Origin: DAONLM01 sp035406685
GTDB taxonomy: Bacteria > Spirochaetota > GWE2-31-10 > MWDO01
DNA length: 12,477 nt
Assembly (NCBI GenBank): GCA_035406685.1
Contig: DAONLM010000080.1
Coordinates: forward strand, 1 to 12,477
Reading direction: 5' to 3'
Position 1 is the stretch's first letter. Each line of letters starts with the position of its first letter. Position numbers and translations under genes: made by a program. The notes below the pieces were generated by a model. The model was not told where the DNA came from. It saw nothing but the letters and a program-made list of their open reading frames with translations, and did not search any database. Below, in pieces: positions 1-7,494 of this stretch.

Positions 1-288
1 GACTATCGTTTTTTGAAGAAAATCCATGCTGATCTTAATTTTTTCAGCATGGGTGTTTTACTGAGGAGAATTATCCTACTATTTTTGGAAGAATACGAGA
101 AATTAGGAATTACTGGGGTTGAGATGAAGTGTAGTATAATAACATTAAAGTTATTTTTAAGATTAACAAAGATGAAAAAGTGGAATAAGGGGAGAGAATT
201 ATCCCACTTTTCCGGTAACACCGCGCCCTTTTACAAGGCAATCTACAATGATTGCTATCAGGTGGTGGGTTTTGAGACATACTATTAA
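1..288 (+). CDS. 3' part of a putative ribbon-helix-helix protein gene, paralogue of the gene at 11918-12421
   Basis: The frame is open from base 1 to the TAA at 286-288 (95 codons), so the 5' end lies outside the window; an internal TTG at 13 has no ribosome binding site and is not a credible start. The first 26 residues align without gaps to residues 73-98 of the right-end protein. Shared positions are Y, LK, H, N, FS, L, R and L, about 10 of 26, with most others conservative. This covers the helix-helix part of the second RHH-like segment. Both proteins then have a charged stretch with a Trp (KKWNKGRE here, EEWEKEIE there) and an unrelated-looking C-terminus. The same 35-base element follows both genes. 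A DNA-binding role is inferred from the RHH-like pattern only; partners and targets are unknown. Homology is by eye, and a spurious ORF is the alternative. Confidence 0.6.
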   Translation, partial: DYRFLKKIHADLNFFSMGVLLRRIILLFLEEYEKLGITGVEMKCSIITLKLFLRLTKMKKWNKGRELSHFSGNTAPFYKAIYNDCYQVVGFETYY

Positions 289-318
289 AAAAAATAAATT
301 AGCCTATTACAATCATTT

Positions 319-376
319 CTCAAACAAAATTAACCATGGGATAATTCTATATTTTTATCTCCCTAAAAATAAAATC
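319..376 (+). repeat. Intergenic repeat copy A, downstream of the left RHH-like gene
   Basis: The core at 342-376 (starting TAATTCTAT and ending AAAATAAAATC) matches the reverse complement of 11822-11856 at 33 of 35 positions without gaps. Weaker similarity continues upstream to about 319, including CTCAAA, CAAAA and ACC. It starts 53 bases after the stop codon of the partial RHH-like gene and ends 32 bases before the -35 box of trmB. A GGGATAA at 338-344 can pair imperfectly with TTATCTCCC at 355-363, but this pairing is poorly kept in the other copy. It could be a 3' UTR element, a terminator-like RNA, a recombination site, or the remains of a duplicated gene unit. Confidence 0.75.
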
Positions 377-408
377 ATGCCAGGATCCAATATATTAAAC
401 TAAAAACT

Positions 409-436
409 TTGACAAAATAAATAATTTTTGTATCTT
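409..436 (+). promoter_or_regulatory. Candidate sigma-70-type promoter for trmB
   Basis: A perfect TTGACA (409-414) is followed after 16 bases by TATCTT (431-436), which matches TATAAT at four of six positions. Transcription would start near 443, giving a leader of about 50 bases. The ribosome binding site is weak: only AGAGA at 476-480, 12 bases before the ATG at 493. Confidence 0.55.
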
Positions 437-492
437 ATTCCTAGTTATTTTTTTTATTTCAACTATATAATATATAGAGAATTAAAACAACA

Positions 493-1110
493 ATGGAATT
501 CATAAAAATAAAAGATATTGAAATATTTACTCTCTCAAATAGTGAAAAAATTTTTGAATATAACATTATTGATTGGCATGACTATTTTAAAGAAAAAAAT
601 CCAATAATAGTAGAAATCGGATGTGGGAATGGTCATTTTCTTATTAATGAGGCACTAAATAATAAAAATTTTAACTATATAGGTATAGATATAAAAAAAG
701 ATAGAATTTTAAAATGTAATAAAAAACAAAAAGATAACAATCTAAAAAATATTCTATGGATAAATGGTGAAGCCTTTTTAGTATTATCACATCTTTTTGA
801 GGATTCTTCTATTCATAAAATATACATGACATTCCCGGATCCATGGCCTAAAAGAAGAGCCCATAAAAAACGATTATTTAATGAAAATTTTCTAACTCTT
901 GTTTTAAAAAAATTAGAAAATAATGGAGAATTTTTCTTTATTTCTGATTTTGAAGATTATTATAAGTGGTGTATTAGAATTTTAGAAAATAATAATATAA
1001 ACTATTTTCACTATAATGAATCAAAAATAGAAAAATTCCAAAGATCTCTGTTTGCTGAAAAATGGAAAAAAGAAAACAGAATATTTTACCATTTTGCCTT
1101 CTTAAAATAA
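493..1110 (+). CDS. trmB: tRNA (guanine-N7-)-methyltransferase TrmB
   Basis: This enzyme makes m7G46 in the variable loop of tRNAs using S-adenosylmethionine, in the cytoplasm. The 205 residues are slightly short but normal for the bacterial monomer. Visible landmarks are the SAM-binding motif EIGCGNG (residues 41-47), the GIDI strand end (64-67), and the TrmB signature FPDPWPKRR (114-122) followed by the basic HKKRL segment. The C-terminal motif usually written TxxE plus KW/KF appears as SLFAEKW (185-191). In the signature, one of the two usual His residues is Ala (RRAHKK). The gene stands alone with its own promoter. It converges on the PPDK-like gene, from which it is separated by a shared hairpin terminator. 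The ATG is chosen because it gives the expected N-terminal length; its ribosome binding site is weak. Confidence 0.93.
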   Translation: MEFIKIKDIEIFTLSNSEKIFEYNIIDWHDYFKEKNPIIVEIGCGNGHFLINEALNNKNFNYIGIDIKKDRILKCNKKQKDNNLKNILWINGEAFLVLSHLFEDSSIHKIYMTFPDPWPKRRAHKKRLFNENFLTLVLKKLENNGEFFFISDFEDYYKWCIRILENNNINYFHYNESKIEKFQRSLFAEKWKKENRIFYHFAFLK

Positions 1111-1145
1111 AAAAGCCCTCTTTTTTTAAAAGAGAGCCCTTTTAT
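1111..1145. terminator. Bidirectional terminator between convergent trmB and the PPDK-like gene
   Basis: Bases 1115-1124 (GCCCTCTTTT) pair with 1128-1137 (AAAAGAGAGC), a ten-position stem with one C-A mismatch and a 3-base loop. T-rich tracts lie on the exit side of both strands: TTTTATTTG after the hairpin on the plus strand and CTTTTTTATT on the minus strand. It begins directly after the trmB stop and lies about 20 bases beyond the stop of the minus-strand gene. Confidence 0.8.
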
Positions 1146-1165
1146 TTGTTAAAAAAATAAAAAAA

Positions 1166-4063
1166 TCACTTATTTTCAATCTCCATTTGTGCTATAGCCA
1201 GTTTTGCAATAGGTATTGAATAACTGGAGCAGGAAACATAGTTAAGTCCCGCTTTTCTTAAAAATTCAAGATTTCTCGGATCAGCACCCTGTTCTCCGCA
1301 CAAGCCAACCTTTAAATCCGGTCTTGTCAATCTACCTCTCTGAGTTGATATTAATATCATCTCCTTTACTGGTTCTGATAATATCTGAAATGGATTTGCT
1401 TCAATAATATCGTATTTACTATAATCTGGCAGAAATGTATTAAAATCATCCCTTGAAAGACCATGAGTTGTTTGTGTAAGATCATTTGTCCCAAAAGAGA
1501 AAAATTCAGCATACTGAGCAAGTTCACCAGAACTCAATACAGCAGCAGGTAATTCTATCATTGTGCCAACCTTATACTCAAGAGGTTTCTTCGCTTTTAA
1601 TCTATCTCTAACTTCCTGTTCTACCTGTATAATACCTTTTATAAATCCGCCTTCTATTTTCTTGCCATTTTTAATTGCCTTCATCTCCTGAATATTCATA
1701 ACAATTGGTATCATAATTTCTGGCTCAACATCTATTCCTTCTTCCTGCAATTGATATGCTGCTTCAAAAATAGAAATAAGTTGCATTTCATAGATTTCTG
1801 GATAGGAAATGGCTATTCTACAACCTCTGTGTCCCAACATTGGGTTTACCTCTTCTATTGCTTCACACTTATATTCTATATCTGCTCTTGTTAATTCTGG
1901 GTTAACCTTTCCCATATATTCTATAAAATCTTCCATCTCCTCTTTTGTATGTGGCAAAAATTCATGAAGAGGTGCATCAAGAAGTCTTATTGTTACTGGA
2001 TATGGTGCCATATTCTTAAATATTCCATAAAAATCTTCTGTCTGCATCTTTTGAAGTTTTTTAAGTGACTTAACTCTTTCTTCTTTATTAGAAGCCATTA
2101 TCATTTCTCTGAATACATTAATTCTTTCTGGCTGAAAAAACATATGCTCTGTTCTACAGAGTCCAATTCCTTCCCCGCCAAATTTTTTAACTAATGCAGC
2201 ATCCTTTGGAGTATCCGCATTTCCATAAACCCTAAAATTTTTTAAGAATTTATTTGTAATTTCAATAAAATCTAATAAACCGGAATCCTTTGGATCTGGC
2301 TCAATTAGTTCTGCCTTACCTAAAATAATTCTTGGCCTTCCATAATAAGGAACATCAAGAGTTATATATTCTCCCTCTTTTACAATAATATCGCCAATAG
2401 AAAACTGTTTCTTCTTAACATCTATCTTTAATTCTGGATTAACTAACGAGACCTTACCGTACTGTCTTGCAACAACTGAGGCATGTGCAGAATATCCACC
2501 TTCACAGGATAAAACACCCTTGGATACCTCTATTGCTTTAACATCTTCAGCATAAGTTGCTGGTAAAACAAGAATAACACTTTTATCTTTCTCTTCTGCT
2601 ATAGCCTTTCTATATGCTTCTAATAATGCTTCTGTACTAAAATATACTCTTCCTCTTGCTGCACCTGGTGCTCCATTAATACCACCGTCTATACTTTTCA
2701 TTTTCTTAACAGACTCTGGATTTATTACCGGATGAAGTATATCAGACATCTCAGAAGGATTTATATGTTTTACAACATATTCTTCATTCACTATCTTTTT
2801 ACTCAATAGATAAAGTAGACTCTTCAAAGAAGCCTGTGTTGATTTACTCATTACCTGAGTCTGTTCAATAATCCATAATTTCCCTTTTTCTATTGTGAAT
2901 TTTATTTGCCTTATCTCTTTAAAATAACACTCTAACTCATCGGCGATTCTTTCAAGTTCCTTTTTAAATTTTGGATCGATTTTGTTAATATCAATCGCAT
3001 CTGTTCCTGATGTATCATCAAACTTATCTTGATAAAAGGACCCCTGTAAAGTCTTTTCGCCAGTTACAATATTTCTTGTATAAAATTTTCCAGAATAAGA
3101 ATCTTTACCGTAATTCCCATAAACCATTGGTTGGATAATTATAGCAGTATCATCATCATCCATTTCTTCTAATTGAAGAAATTCAGAAACCTTTTTAATC
3201 AAAAATTCAAGTTGAAAATATGCGTCTGTGAAAAATTCTTTTGGTAAGAAGTCTCTTGCTTCGTTTATAATTTGTTTGTAATCTTCAACGTTTGTAGGTT
3301 GAAAATTAATAGAATTAAGTATTCTATTTGTATGCTTTCTTATAAACTTATCATATTCATCTTCTCCTATCTCTCTATGTTCAAGATAGGATAAAGTATC
3401 AAGCATCTTCTTTTTAGACTTTAATCCAGCCTTAAAATCAAGAAGATAGCTCTTTGTTTTTGCATCTTTTATATAAATTGATTGAATCACAAATTTTTCT
3501 TCTGTTAAGCTTATCTTAGCTATAACGTTTTTTTCAAAAGAATCTTCATCAATTTTTACTGGAATATCTATTTTTTCCAATAGCGAAATCATTTTGTCTA
3601 AATTACTATTTTTTGAATCAGATTTTTTACTTTCTATCTTAATTAAGAGATCTATTGCTCCTCTTATTAAAAATCTAGCATATTCATGATATGCAAAATG
3701 TTCACCTACCATTTTTTCAAAACCTTTTATTGTATTATCTGTAAGACCTATTGTATGAATTGATGGATAGGTAACAATCTCCATAGAAGGACTTATTACA
3801 ATTTTTAAAATTGAAGGATTATCAAAATCCGCAAATTTTTTACCGATCTCTTTCTCTGCTTTTTCACAAAACTTATGCAAAACATCGCTTAAATTTTTAT
3901 CTGCTAATTTTGATGCAATATCTGAATCTATGATTAAACCTGGAAGAATAGGCATTTTTAATTGAGCCAACTCTTTTGCTCTTACCCCTCTTATTCCAAT
4001 TTTTGAAATAACATCATCTGCGGGACATTCATCTTTTGAAAAATAATGAAAATTTTTTGCCAT
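1166..4063 (-). CDS. PEP-utilising enzyme, pyruvate phosphate dikinase (PPDK) family, with an altered ATP-binding half
   Basis: PPDK interconverts pyruvate and PEP through an N-terminal ATP domain, a swivelling phospho-His domain and a C-terminal PEP/pyruvate barrel. The last two are well kept. They show the phospho-His in GGYSAHASVVAR (H527), GIGLCRTEHMFF (632-643), R693 in RLLDAP, GTMIELP (833-839), the Mg-binding SFGTNDLTQ (856-864), and the active-site Cys in GLCGEQG (C922). The N-terminal half aligns only patchily with PPDK. The GGKGANLAEM motif reads GVRAKELAQL (26-35). No Arg is found where VRSG would supply the R92 equivalent. The DIEFT Glu is K388, and the QTR Arg is replaced after LWIIEQTQ (396-403). 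At 965 residues it is about 90 longer than usual PPDK. A strong AGGAGGT sits 7 bases before the ATG. It lies 40 bases downstream of the 333-residue gene and is probably cotranscribed with it. Family membership is certain; dikinase activity is doubtful. Confidence 0.88.
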   Translation of the reverse strand: MAKNFHYFSKDECPADDVISKIGIRGVRAKELAQLKMPILPGLIIDSDIASKLADKNLSDVLHKFCEKAEKEIGKKFADFDNPSILKIVISPSMEIVTYPSIHTIGLTDNTIKGFEKMVGEHFAYHEYARFLIRGAIDLLIKIESKKSDSKNSNLDKMISLLEKIDIPVKIDEDSFEKNVIAKISLTEEKFVIQSIYIKDAKTKSYLLDFKAGLKSKKKMLDTLSYLEHREIGEDEYDKFIRKHTNRILNSINFQPTNVEDYKQIINEARDFLPKEFFTDAYFQLEFLIKKVSEFLQLEEMDDDDTAIIIQPMVYGNYGKDSYSGKFYTRNIVTGEKTLQGSFYQDKFDDTSGTDAIDINKIDPKFKKELERIADELECYFKEIRQIKFTIEKGKLWIIEQTQVMSKSTQASLKSLLYLLSKKIVNEEYVVKHINPSEMSDILHPVINPESVKKMKSIDGGINGAPGAARGRVYFSTEALLEAYRKAIAEEKDKSVILVLPATYAEDVKAIEVSKGVLSCEGGYSAHASVVARQYGKVSLVNPELKIDVKKKQFSIGDIIVKEGEYITLDVPYYGRPRIILGKAELIEPDPKDSGLLDFIEITNKFLKNFRVYGNADTPKDAALVKKFGGEGIGLCRTEHMFFQPERINVFREMIMASNKEERVKSLKKLQKMQTEDFYGIFKNMAPYPVTIRLLDAPLHEFLPHTKEEMEDFIEYMGKVNPELTRADIEYKCEAIEEVNPMLGHRGCRIAISYPEIYEMQLISIFEAAYQLQEEGIDVEPEIMIPIVMNIQEMKAIKNGKKIEGGFIKGIIQVEQEVRDRLKAKKPLEYKVGTMIELPAAVLSSGELAQYAEFFSFGTNDLTQTTHGLSRDDFNTFLPDYSKYDIIEANPFQILSEPVKEMILISTQRGRLTRPDLKVGLCGEQGADPRNLEFLRKAGLNYVSCSSYSIPIAKLAIAQMEIENK

Positions 4064-4103
4064 TTTTAAAACCTCCTGACTATTTTAAATAAACTATCAA
4101 ACA

Positions 4104-5105
4104 TTAAAAAAGCTGTAACATTTTTGTTGGATCACCTCTTAAAAAATCCTCAAATCTTGGACTTGCTCCTTGCGATAAATATCTTCTTAATTTGGAGACA
4201 TCCCTAAACTCTGGGCCTAATAAAGATATATAAATATTTGTACCATGCTTTACCTTCCCCCATTTAAAAAGGGTATTAATATCATGTATCTGCTCCCCTT
4301 CATAAAAGACTAAAACCTTTGTATCCGGGTATTTATTTTCATATGAAGTAATAATTCTTTTCCATGCTTCTACATTTCCATTGTGAAAAAGCTCGTTTGA
4401 AACAAGAATTCCGTATTGAGGAGAAAGCTTCTTCTTTACCGGGGTAGTAGTTGTTGTAACTGGTTTGTTAACAACAGTAGTTTGGATTTGCTCTTTTTTT
4501 ACAACGGGCTGTTCCTCTTTCTTCTTCTGAACAGAAGTAACTTTTTCTTCTACCTTCTGAGGAATCTGAATATTTGTTTCTGGCTCTTCTTTGAATATTT
4601 TAGTATTTGGGGCTTTTTCGCCATTTATAATTGATTTTATAGCCGTAAAGGCTTTTTTTGCAAGTTCAATATCAAACACATTATTAAAATAACCAATATA
4701 TACAACTAAAAGTTCATTCTCTTTTAACATATCAAAACTTTCCCAGCTTGATTCTTTTTTTGGATTTATCAATATCTCTCCTAACTGTGGATGCTTATAA
4801 CAAAATACAATGTCAAATTTATTCCACTCTGAAAATTCCTTTGCCAATTTTTTCAATTCTCCCTGATATGTCTTTTTTATATTAAAAGATTTAGCAAAGT
4901 ATTTATATTTGTCCACAAGCAAGGCATTTAAAATTGAAGCAAATTGAAATTGTTCTAATTGTTTATTCTCTAAAGCATTATTGATAAGATCAGCAAGATT
5001 TTCTTTCTTTTCAAAACTCTTTATTAGACTATTTACTAATTTAAAATGTCTTAAAGCAATGTTAAAACCATTTCTTGTGCTTAAAAAATTAAGACTATTT
5101 CTCAT
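4104..5105 (-). CDS. Conserved spirochaete protein of unknown function next to cfpA
   Basis: No enzyme family is recognised. The protein has 333 residues, with no signal peptide or membrane segment, so it is probably cytoplasmic. It has three parts: an N-terminal domain (about 1-160), helical and then strand-rich; a low-complexity linker (about 165-226) of Lys, Glu, Pro, Val and Thr with a TTTTT run; and a compact C-terminal domain (228-333). The C-terminal domain contains YGILVSNELFHNGNVEAWK, KVLVFYEGEQIHDINTLF, and an ending of the type GPEFRDVSKLRRYLSQGASPRFEDFL. From memory, related proteins sit between cfpA and the PPDK gene in treponemes. That position suggests a filament-associated or PPDK-associated role, but this is inference. 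The ATG is supported by AAGGAG at 5113-5118, 7 bases upstream. Confidence 0.8.
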   Translation of the reverse strand: MRNSLNFLSTRNGFNIALRHFKLVNSLIKSFEKKENLADLINNALENKQLEQFQFASILNALLVDKYKYFAKSFNIKKTYQGELKKLAKEFSEWNKFDIVFCYKHPQLGEILINPKKESSWESFDMLKENELLVVYIGYFNNVFDIELAKKAFTAIKSIINGEKAPNTKIFKEEPETNIQIPQKVEEKVTSVQKKKEEQPVVKKEQIQTTVVNKPVTTTTTPVKKKLSPQYGILVSNELFHNGNVEAWKRIITSYENKYPDTKVLVFYEGEQIHDINTLFKWGKVKHGTNIYISLLGPEFRDVSKLRRYLSQGASPRFEDFLRGDPTKMLQLF

Positions 5106-5124
5106 AAAAATTCTCCTTAACTAT

Positions 5125-5153
5125 ATAATAATCCTTCCTTATTGGATTATTAT
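5125..5153 (-). promoter_or_regulatory. Perfect 10-bp inverted repeat in the leader of the 333-residue gene
   Basis: ATAATAATCC (5125-5134) is exactly repeated in inverted form at 5144-5153 with a 9-base spacer. It lies just upstream of the AAGGAG ribosome binding site and downstream of a TATAAT-like -10 box. It could be an operator or a leader-RNA hairpin; AT-rich chance pairing is possible, but the two CC/GG pairs make this less likely. Confidence 0.45.
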
Positions 5154-5165
5154 TAAAAAAATAAG

Positions 5166-5171
5166 ATTATA
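5166..5171 (-). promoter_or_regulatory. Candidate -10 box for the 333-residue gene
   Basis: The minus strand reads TATAAT exactly. No good -35 box exists at the usual distance, because that position falls inside the cfpA terminator stem. It would explain how the downstream genes are expressed despite the strong terminator, but read-through from cfpA is an equal alternative. Confidence 0.3.
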
Positions 5172-5173
5172 AA

Positions 5174-5211
5174 ATAGTAAAAAAAGCGGGTTTAACCGCT
5201 TTTTTTACTAT
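5174..5211 (-). terminator. Strong intrinsic terminator of cfpA
   Basis: A 16-bp perfect stem pairs 5174-5189 with 5196-5211 around a 6-base loop. Its GC part is GCGG/CCGC, flanked by seven A-T pairs that supply the U-tract. It begins 10 bases after the cfpA stop. It separates the abundant filament gene from the two downstream genes and should limit their expression. Confidence 0.88.
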
Positions 5212-5220
5212 AAGATTTAA

Positions 5221-7164
5221 TTAAATTTCCGACATTCCGTCATCATCCTTGCTAACATCAACTATTCCTTCTGGTGCTCCAGTAGTTGTAGTTGTTGTCT
5301 CTTCAAGGAAATTCATTTGATAATTGCTCTCCTCTGTCTCTATTGTTGAGAAAGATTGATTAATATCTTCTCTAACAGTAGATCTTCTTCTTGAGAACGA
5401 AGCAAAAGCAGCATCCTGGAATCCTTTACTTACACCATGTAAGAACTCATTAAGAACATTTGCCATTGCATTAAGAGTATATTTCTTTCTCTTAATAGAA
5501 GTAATATCAATATCAAGAATTAAACCTGGCTGAATATGATATGGATTAATCTGATATTCAAATGATAAGAATTCCTTTTCTAAGAAATTTAATCTCTCTT
5601 CTGTTGCAACTCTCTCTATTGGATTCTGATTTCCGAATGTTCTTTGAAGTTTTTCTCTCATTACAATAAATCTCTTTTTGATCTCTTCTTTTTCAATAAT
5701 ATAAGATCTATTCATCTTTTGAACATCTGTATCAGCTGGTTTTACAAAAGTAATTTCATTCCATTCTCTCTCTACCGGATTGTATTCTTCTACTTCTGCT
5801 CCCATCTTTATCTTCTTTCTATTAATCTGTCTTGCCAATTTCGCAGCTAAATCATTAAAATCAATTTTAGTCTTTTTCATCTGATATAACTCTTCAACAA
5901 CATCCCAAACTCTCATTATCTCTTTATAAAATTCTACGAACTGTTTATCATAAGCTACTCTTTCAACCAGTAATTGTTGTTGATCATAATAAGTTAATCT
6001 AACCTTATATCTTTCATCTGGAAGATTTAATTCATCTGTATCTTCGTATTCTCTAATTATACAATCTCTTGCATTCTTTAAGTTCTCTATATATTGATAA
6101 CCCATCTTTGAAGTATCAAGAATACTTGTAATTGAATTTACAGCGGTATTAAAACCTCTATTTCTAATATTTTCATTATCAAGAATCTTTTTTAAATTCT
6201 CTCTAATATTCAAAGCATCAAATTCATTTTCTGGAATTTCAGCTCTTAAACCTTCTACTCTATCCATTATTGCCTTTGATAAGAATTTGTATCTTAATGA
6301 ATCCGGATTATCAATATCATCAGAGGTATACTCTTCCACTTTTGACATCTTTTCAAATATTATCTCTGTATCTGTCAAATCCTCTTTTCCTTCATCTGCT
6401 CTTGCGTCTTTTAATGCCTCTATCTCTTTATCGAGAAGATCCATAATATGTTTTGAAATAAGATCTTTAATCAAATAAGTAACTGTTGTCTGATAATGGA
6501 AAATAGGGGATATCAACTCTGAATCAAGAATATTAACAGAAAGTTTTACATTTGTAACTGTCTTTGGTTTGTAAATATTGTCCTTAAAAGCACATTTTAC
6601 AATCGAGTAAGCATTTTCTCCTCTAACAAATGCACCAACATCAACCTTTTGTCTTAATAAAGCATTTGTGTCGTTTTCAAGGTCATTTAAACCCCTCTGA
6701 ATATGCCCCTGTAAGTGCCCATACATATTAATGATAGATTTCTCAATTTCACCAGTATTGAATTTATCCATACCTCCAATCTGGTCAAGAAGTTGAGCAA
6801 TCTCTCTTGGGGTATACCTTGCAAGAGTTTTCATTTCCTCTTTGTCAATAAAATTTCTAACCTTTTTAACCATCTCATCTTCAGCAGTTGTGATATACCT
6901 GTTGAACATATTTTGATAATTCTGGTTATAGTAGTTATACAACTTTTCCTTAATACCACCCATGATATCAAGTCTTTCCAGTGCTGCTTTCGGAATCTTT
7001 GTAATGATATGATTCATTACTTTGTCTACTTCTTCTCTAATTACAGTATCTGCCTCATTTTGTTGATCTCTGAATTCCTGAGCCAGAGAGTTTCTTGACC
7101 CTACTGCACTCGGCTTTTCAGGATGAAAAATATTTGGACTTTTTGGTAAATCTAAATGTGCCAT
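5221..7164 (-). CDS. cfpA: Cytoplasmic filament protein CfpA
   Basis: CfpA builds the ribbon of cytoplasmic filaments under the inner membrane of treponemes and related spirochaetes, where it affects cell division and cell-body structure. The family is recognised directly from its highly conserved N-terminal third: LYNYYNQNYQNMFNRY (75-90), DEMVKKVRNFIDKEEMK (96-112), KFNTGEIEKS (134-143), YGHLQGHIQRG (148-158) and DVGAFVRGENAYS (175-187). The protein is long, charged and mostly helical, with no signal peptide. Its 647 residues are slightly fewer than I recall for the T. pallidum protein. The tail is acidic and contains a run of six Thr. The ATG has AAGGAG (7171-7176) 6 bases upstream. A TTGACA promoter and a leader hairpin lie upstream, and a 16-bp terminator lies just after the stop, so it is probably a single-gene transcript. 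Confidence 0.96.
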   Translation of the reverse strand: MAHLDLPKSPNIFHPEKPSAVGSRNSLAQEFRDQQNEADTVIREEVDKVMNHIITKIPKAALERLDIMGGIKEKLYNYYNQNYQNMFNRYITTAEDEMVKKVRNFIDKEEMKTLARYTPREIAQLLDQIGGMDKFNTGEIEKSIINMYGHLQGHIQRGLNDLENDTNALLRQKVDVGAFVRGENAYSIVKCAFKDNIYKPKTVTNVKLSVNILDSELISPIFHYQTTVTYLIKDLISKHIMDLLDKEIEALKDARADEGKEDLTDTEIIFEKMSKVEEYTSDDIDNPDSLRYKFLSKAIMDRVEGLRAEIPENEFDALNIRENLKKILDNENIRNRGFNTAVNSITSILDTSKMGYQYIENLKNARDCIIREYEDTDELNLPDERYKVRLTYYDQQQLLVERVAYDKQFVEFYKEIMRVWDVVEELYQMKKTKIDFNDLAAKLARQINRKKIKMGAEVEEYNPVEREWNEITFVKPADTDVQKMNRSYIIEKEEIKKRFIVMREKLQRTFGNQNPIERVATEERLNFLEKEFLSFEYQINPYHIQPGLILDIDITSIKRKKYTLNAMANVLNEFLHGVSKGFQDAAFASFSRRRSTVREDINQSFSTIETEESNYQMNFLEETTTTTTGAPEGIVDVSKDDDGMSEI

Positions 7165-7205
7165 ATTTTACTCCTTATAAAATAATAATCATTTTTATAA
7201 TTTAT

Positions 7206-7223
7206 TTCAGGATAAAACCTGAA
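7206..7223 (-). promoter_or_regulatory. Leader hairpin upstream of cfpA
   Basis: TTCAGG and CCTGAA form a 6-bp perfect inverted repeat with a 6-base A/T loop. It lies between the predicted cfpA promoter and its ribosome binding site. It could stabilise an abundant mRNA or be an operator; function is not shown. Confidence 0.4.
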
Positions 7224-7241
7224 TATATTCCATTAAATTAC

Positions 7242-7270
7242 ATAATGTAGTTTTTTATAAAATTTGTCAA
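7242..7270 (-). promoter_or_regulatory. Candidate sigma-70-type promoter for cfpA
   Basis: The minus strand has a perfect TTGACA (7270-7265), then a 17-base spacer and CATTAT (7247-7242), four of six matches to TATAAT. The resulting leader of about 70 bases would contain the TTCAGG/CCTGAA hairpin and the AAGGAG site. Confidence 0.55.
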
Positions 7271-7494
7271 GTAAATATAACATATTTATTAAATATTTTA
7301 TTAAATTTATTTTTATTAATCAATAAATTTTTAATAAATTTTTTCTTTTTTAAAAAAGTGTAATTTTATTACTAAAATATATCACAAAAAAACATAATAA
7401 CAATATTTCTTTTTAATTTTTTTTGAATTTCGGTATTAATATTCAAAAACTAATCTCTTTTTTAGACAAAAATACAAAGAAAAATAAATTTTTC
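7271..7494. other. Very AT-rich divergent intergenic spacer
   Basis: This stretch between the two divergent promoters is almost all A and T, with runs of TTTATTAAAT type, a TTTATT/AATAAA inverted repeat (7312-7327) and a 14-base perfect palindrome of C, T and A runs at 7345-7358. No ORF or RNA gene was seen. It may be bent or easily melted DNA between strongly expressed genes; at this composition the repeats may be chance. Confidence 0.4.

Noticed and set aside
23..53. Hairpin-like inverted repeat CCATGCTGA / TCAGCATGG with an 11-base loop
   Set aside because: It lies inside the open frame that matches the right-end RHH-like protein (the codons give IHADLNFFSM), so it is best explained as coding sequence; no T-tract of terminator type follows the right arm.
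3..221. Minus-strand 72-residue ORF over the left end
   Set aside because: It is a shadow of the plus-strand frame with paralogue similarity, has no ribosome binding site and no recognisable domain.
319..376. Integron attC site or CRISPR repeat as the identity of the 35-base element
   Set aside because: It lacks the paired core sites and long imperfect palindrome of attC, and there is no regular array of copies; only two isolated copies are in the window.
6715..7098. 127-residue plus-strand ORF inside cfpA
   Set aside because: cfpA is unmistakable in the opposite strand over the same bases, and this ORF shows no ribosome binding site or domain.
7301..7358. Replication origin or iteron-like AT-rich repeats in the divergent spacer
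   Set aside because: No DnaA boxes or regularly spaced iterons were seen, and the short repeats are expected at this base composition.
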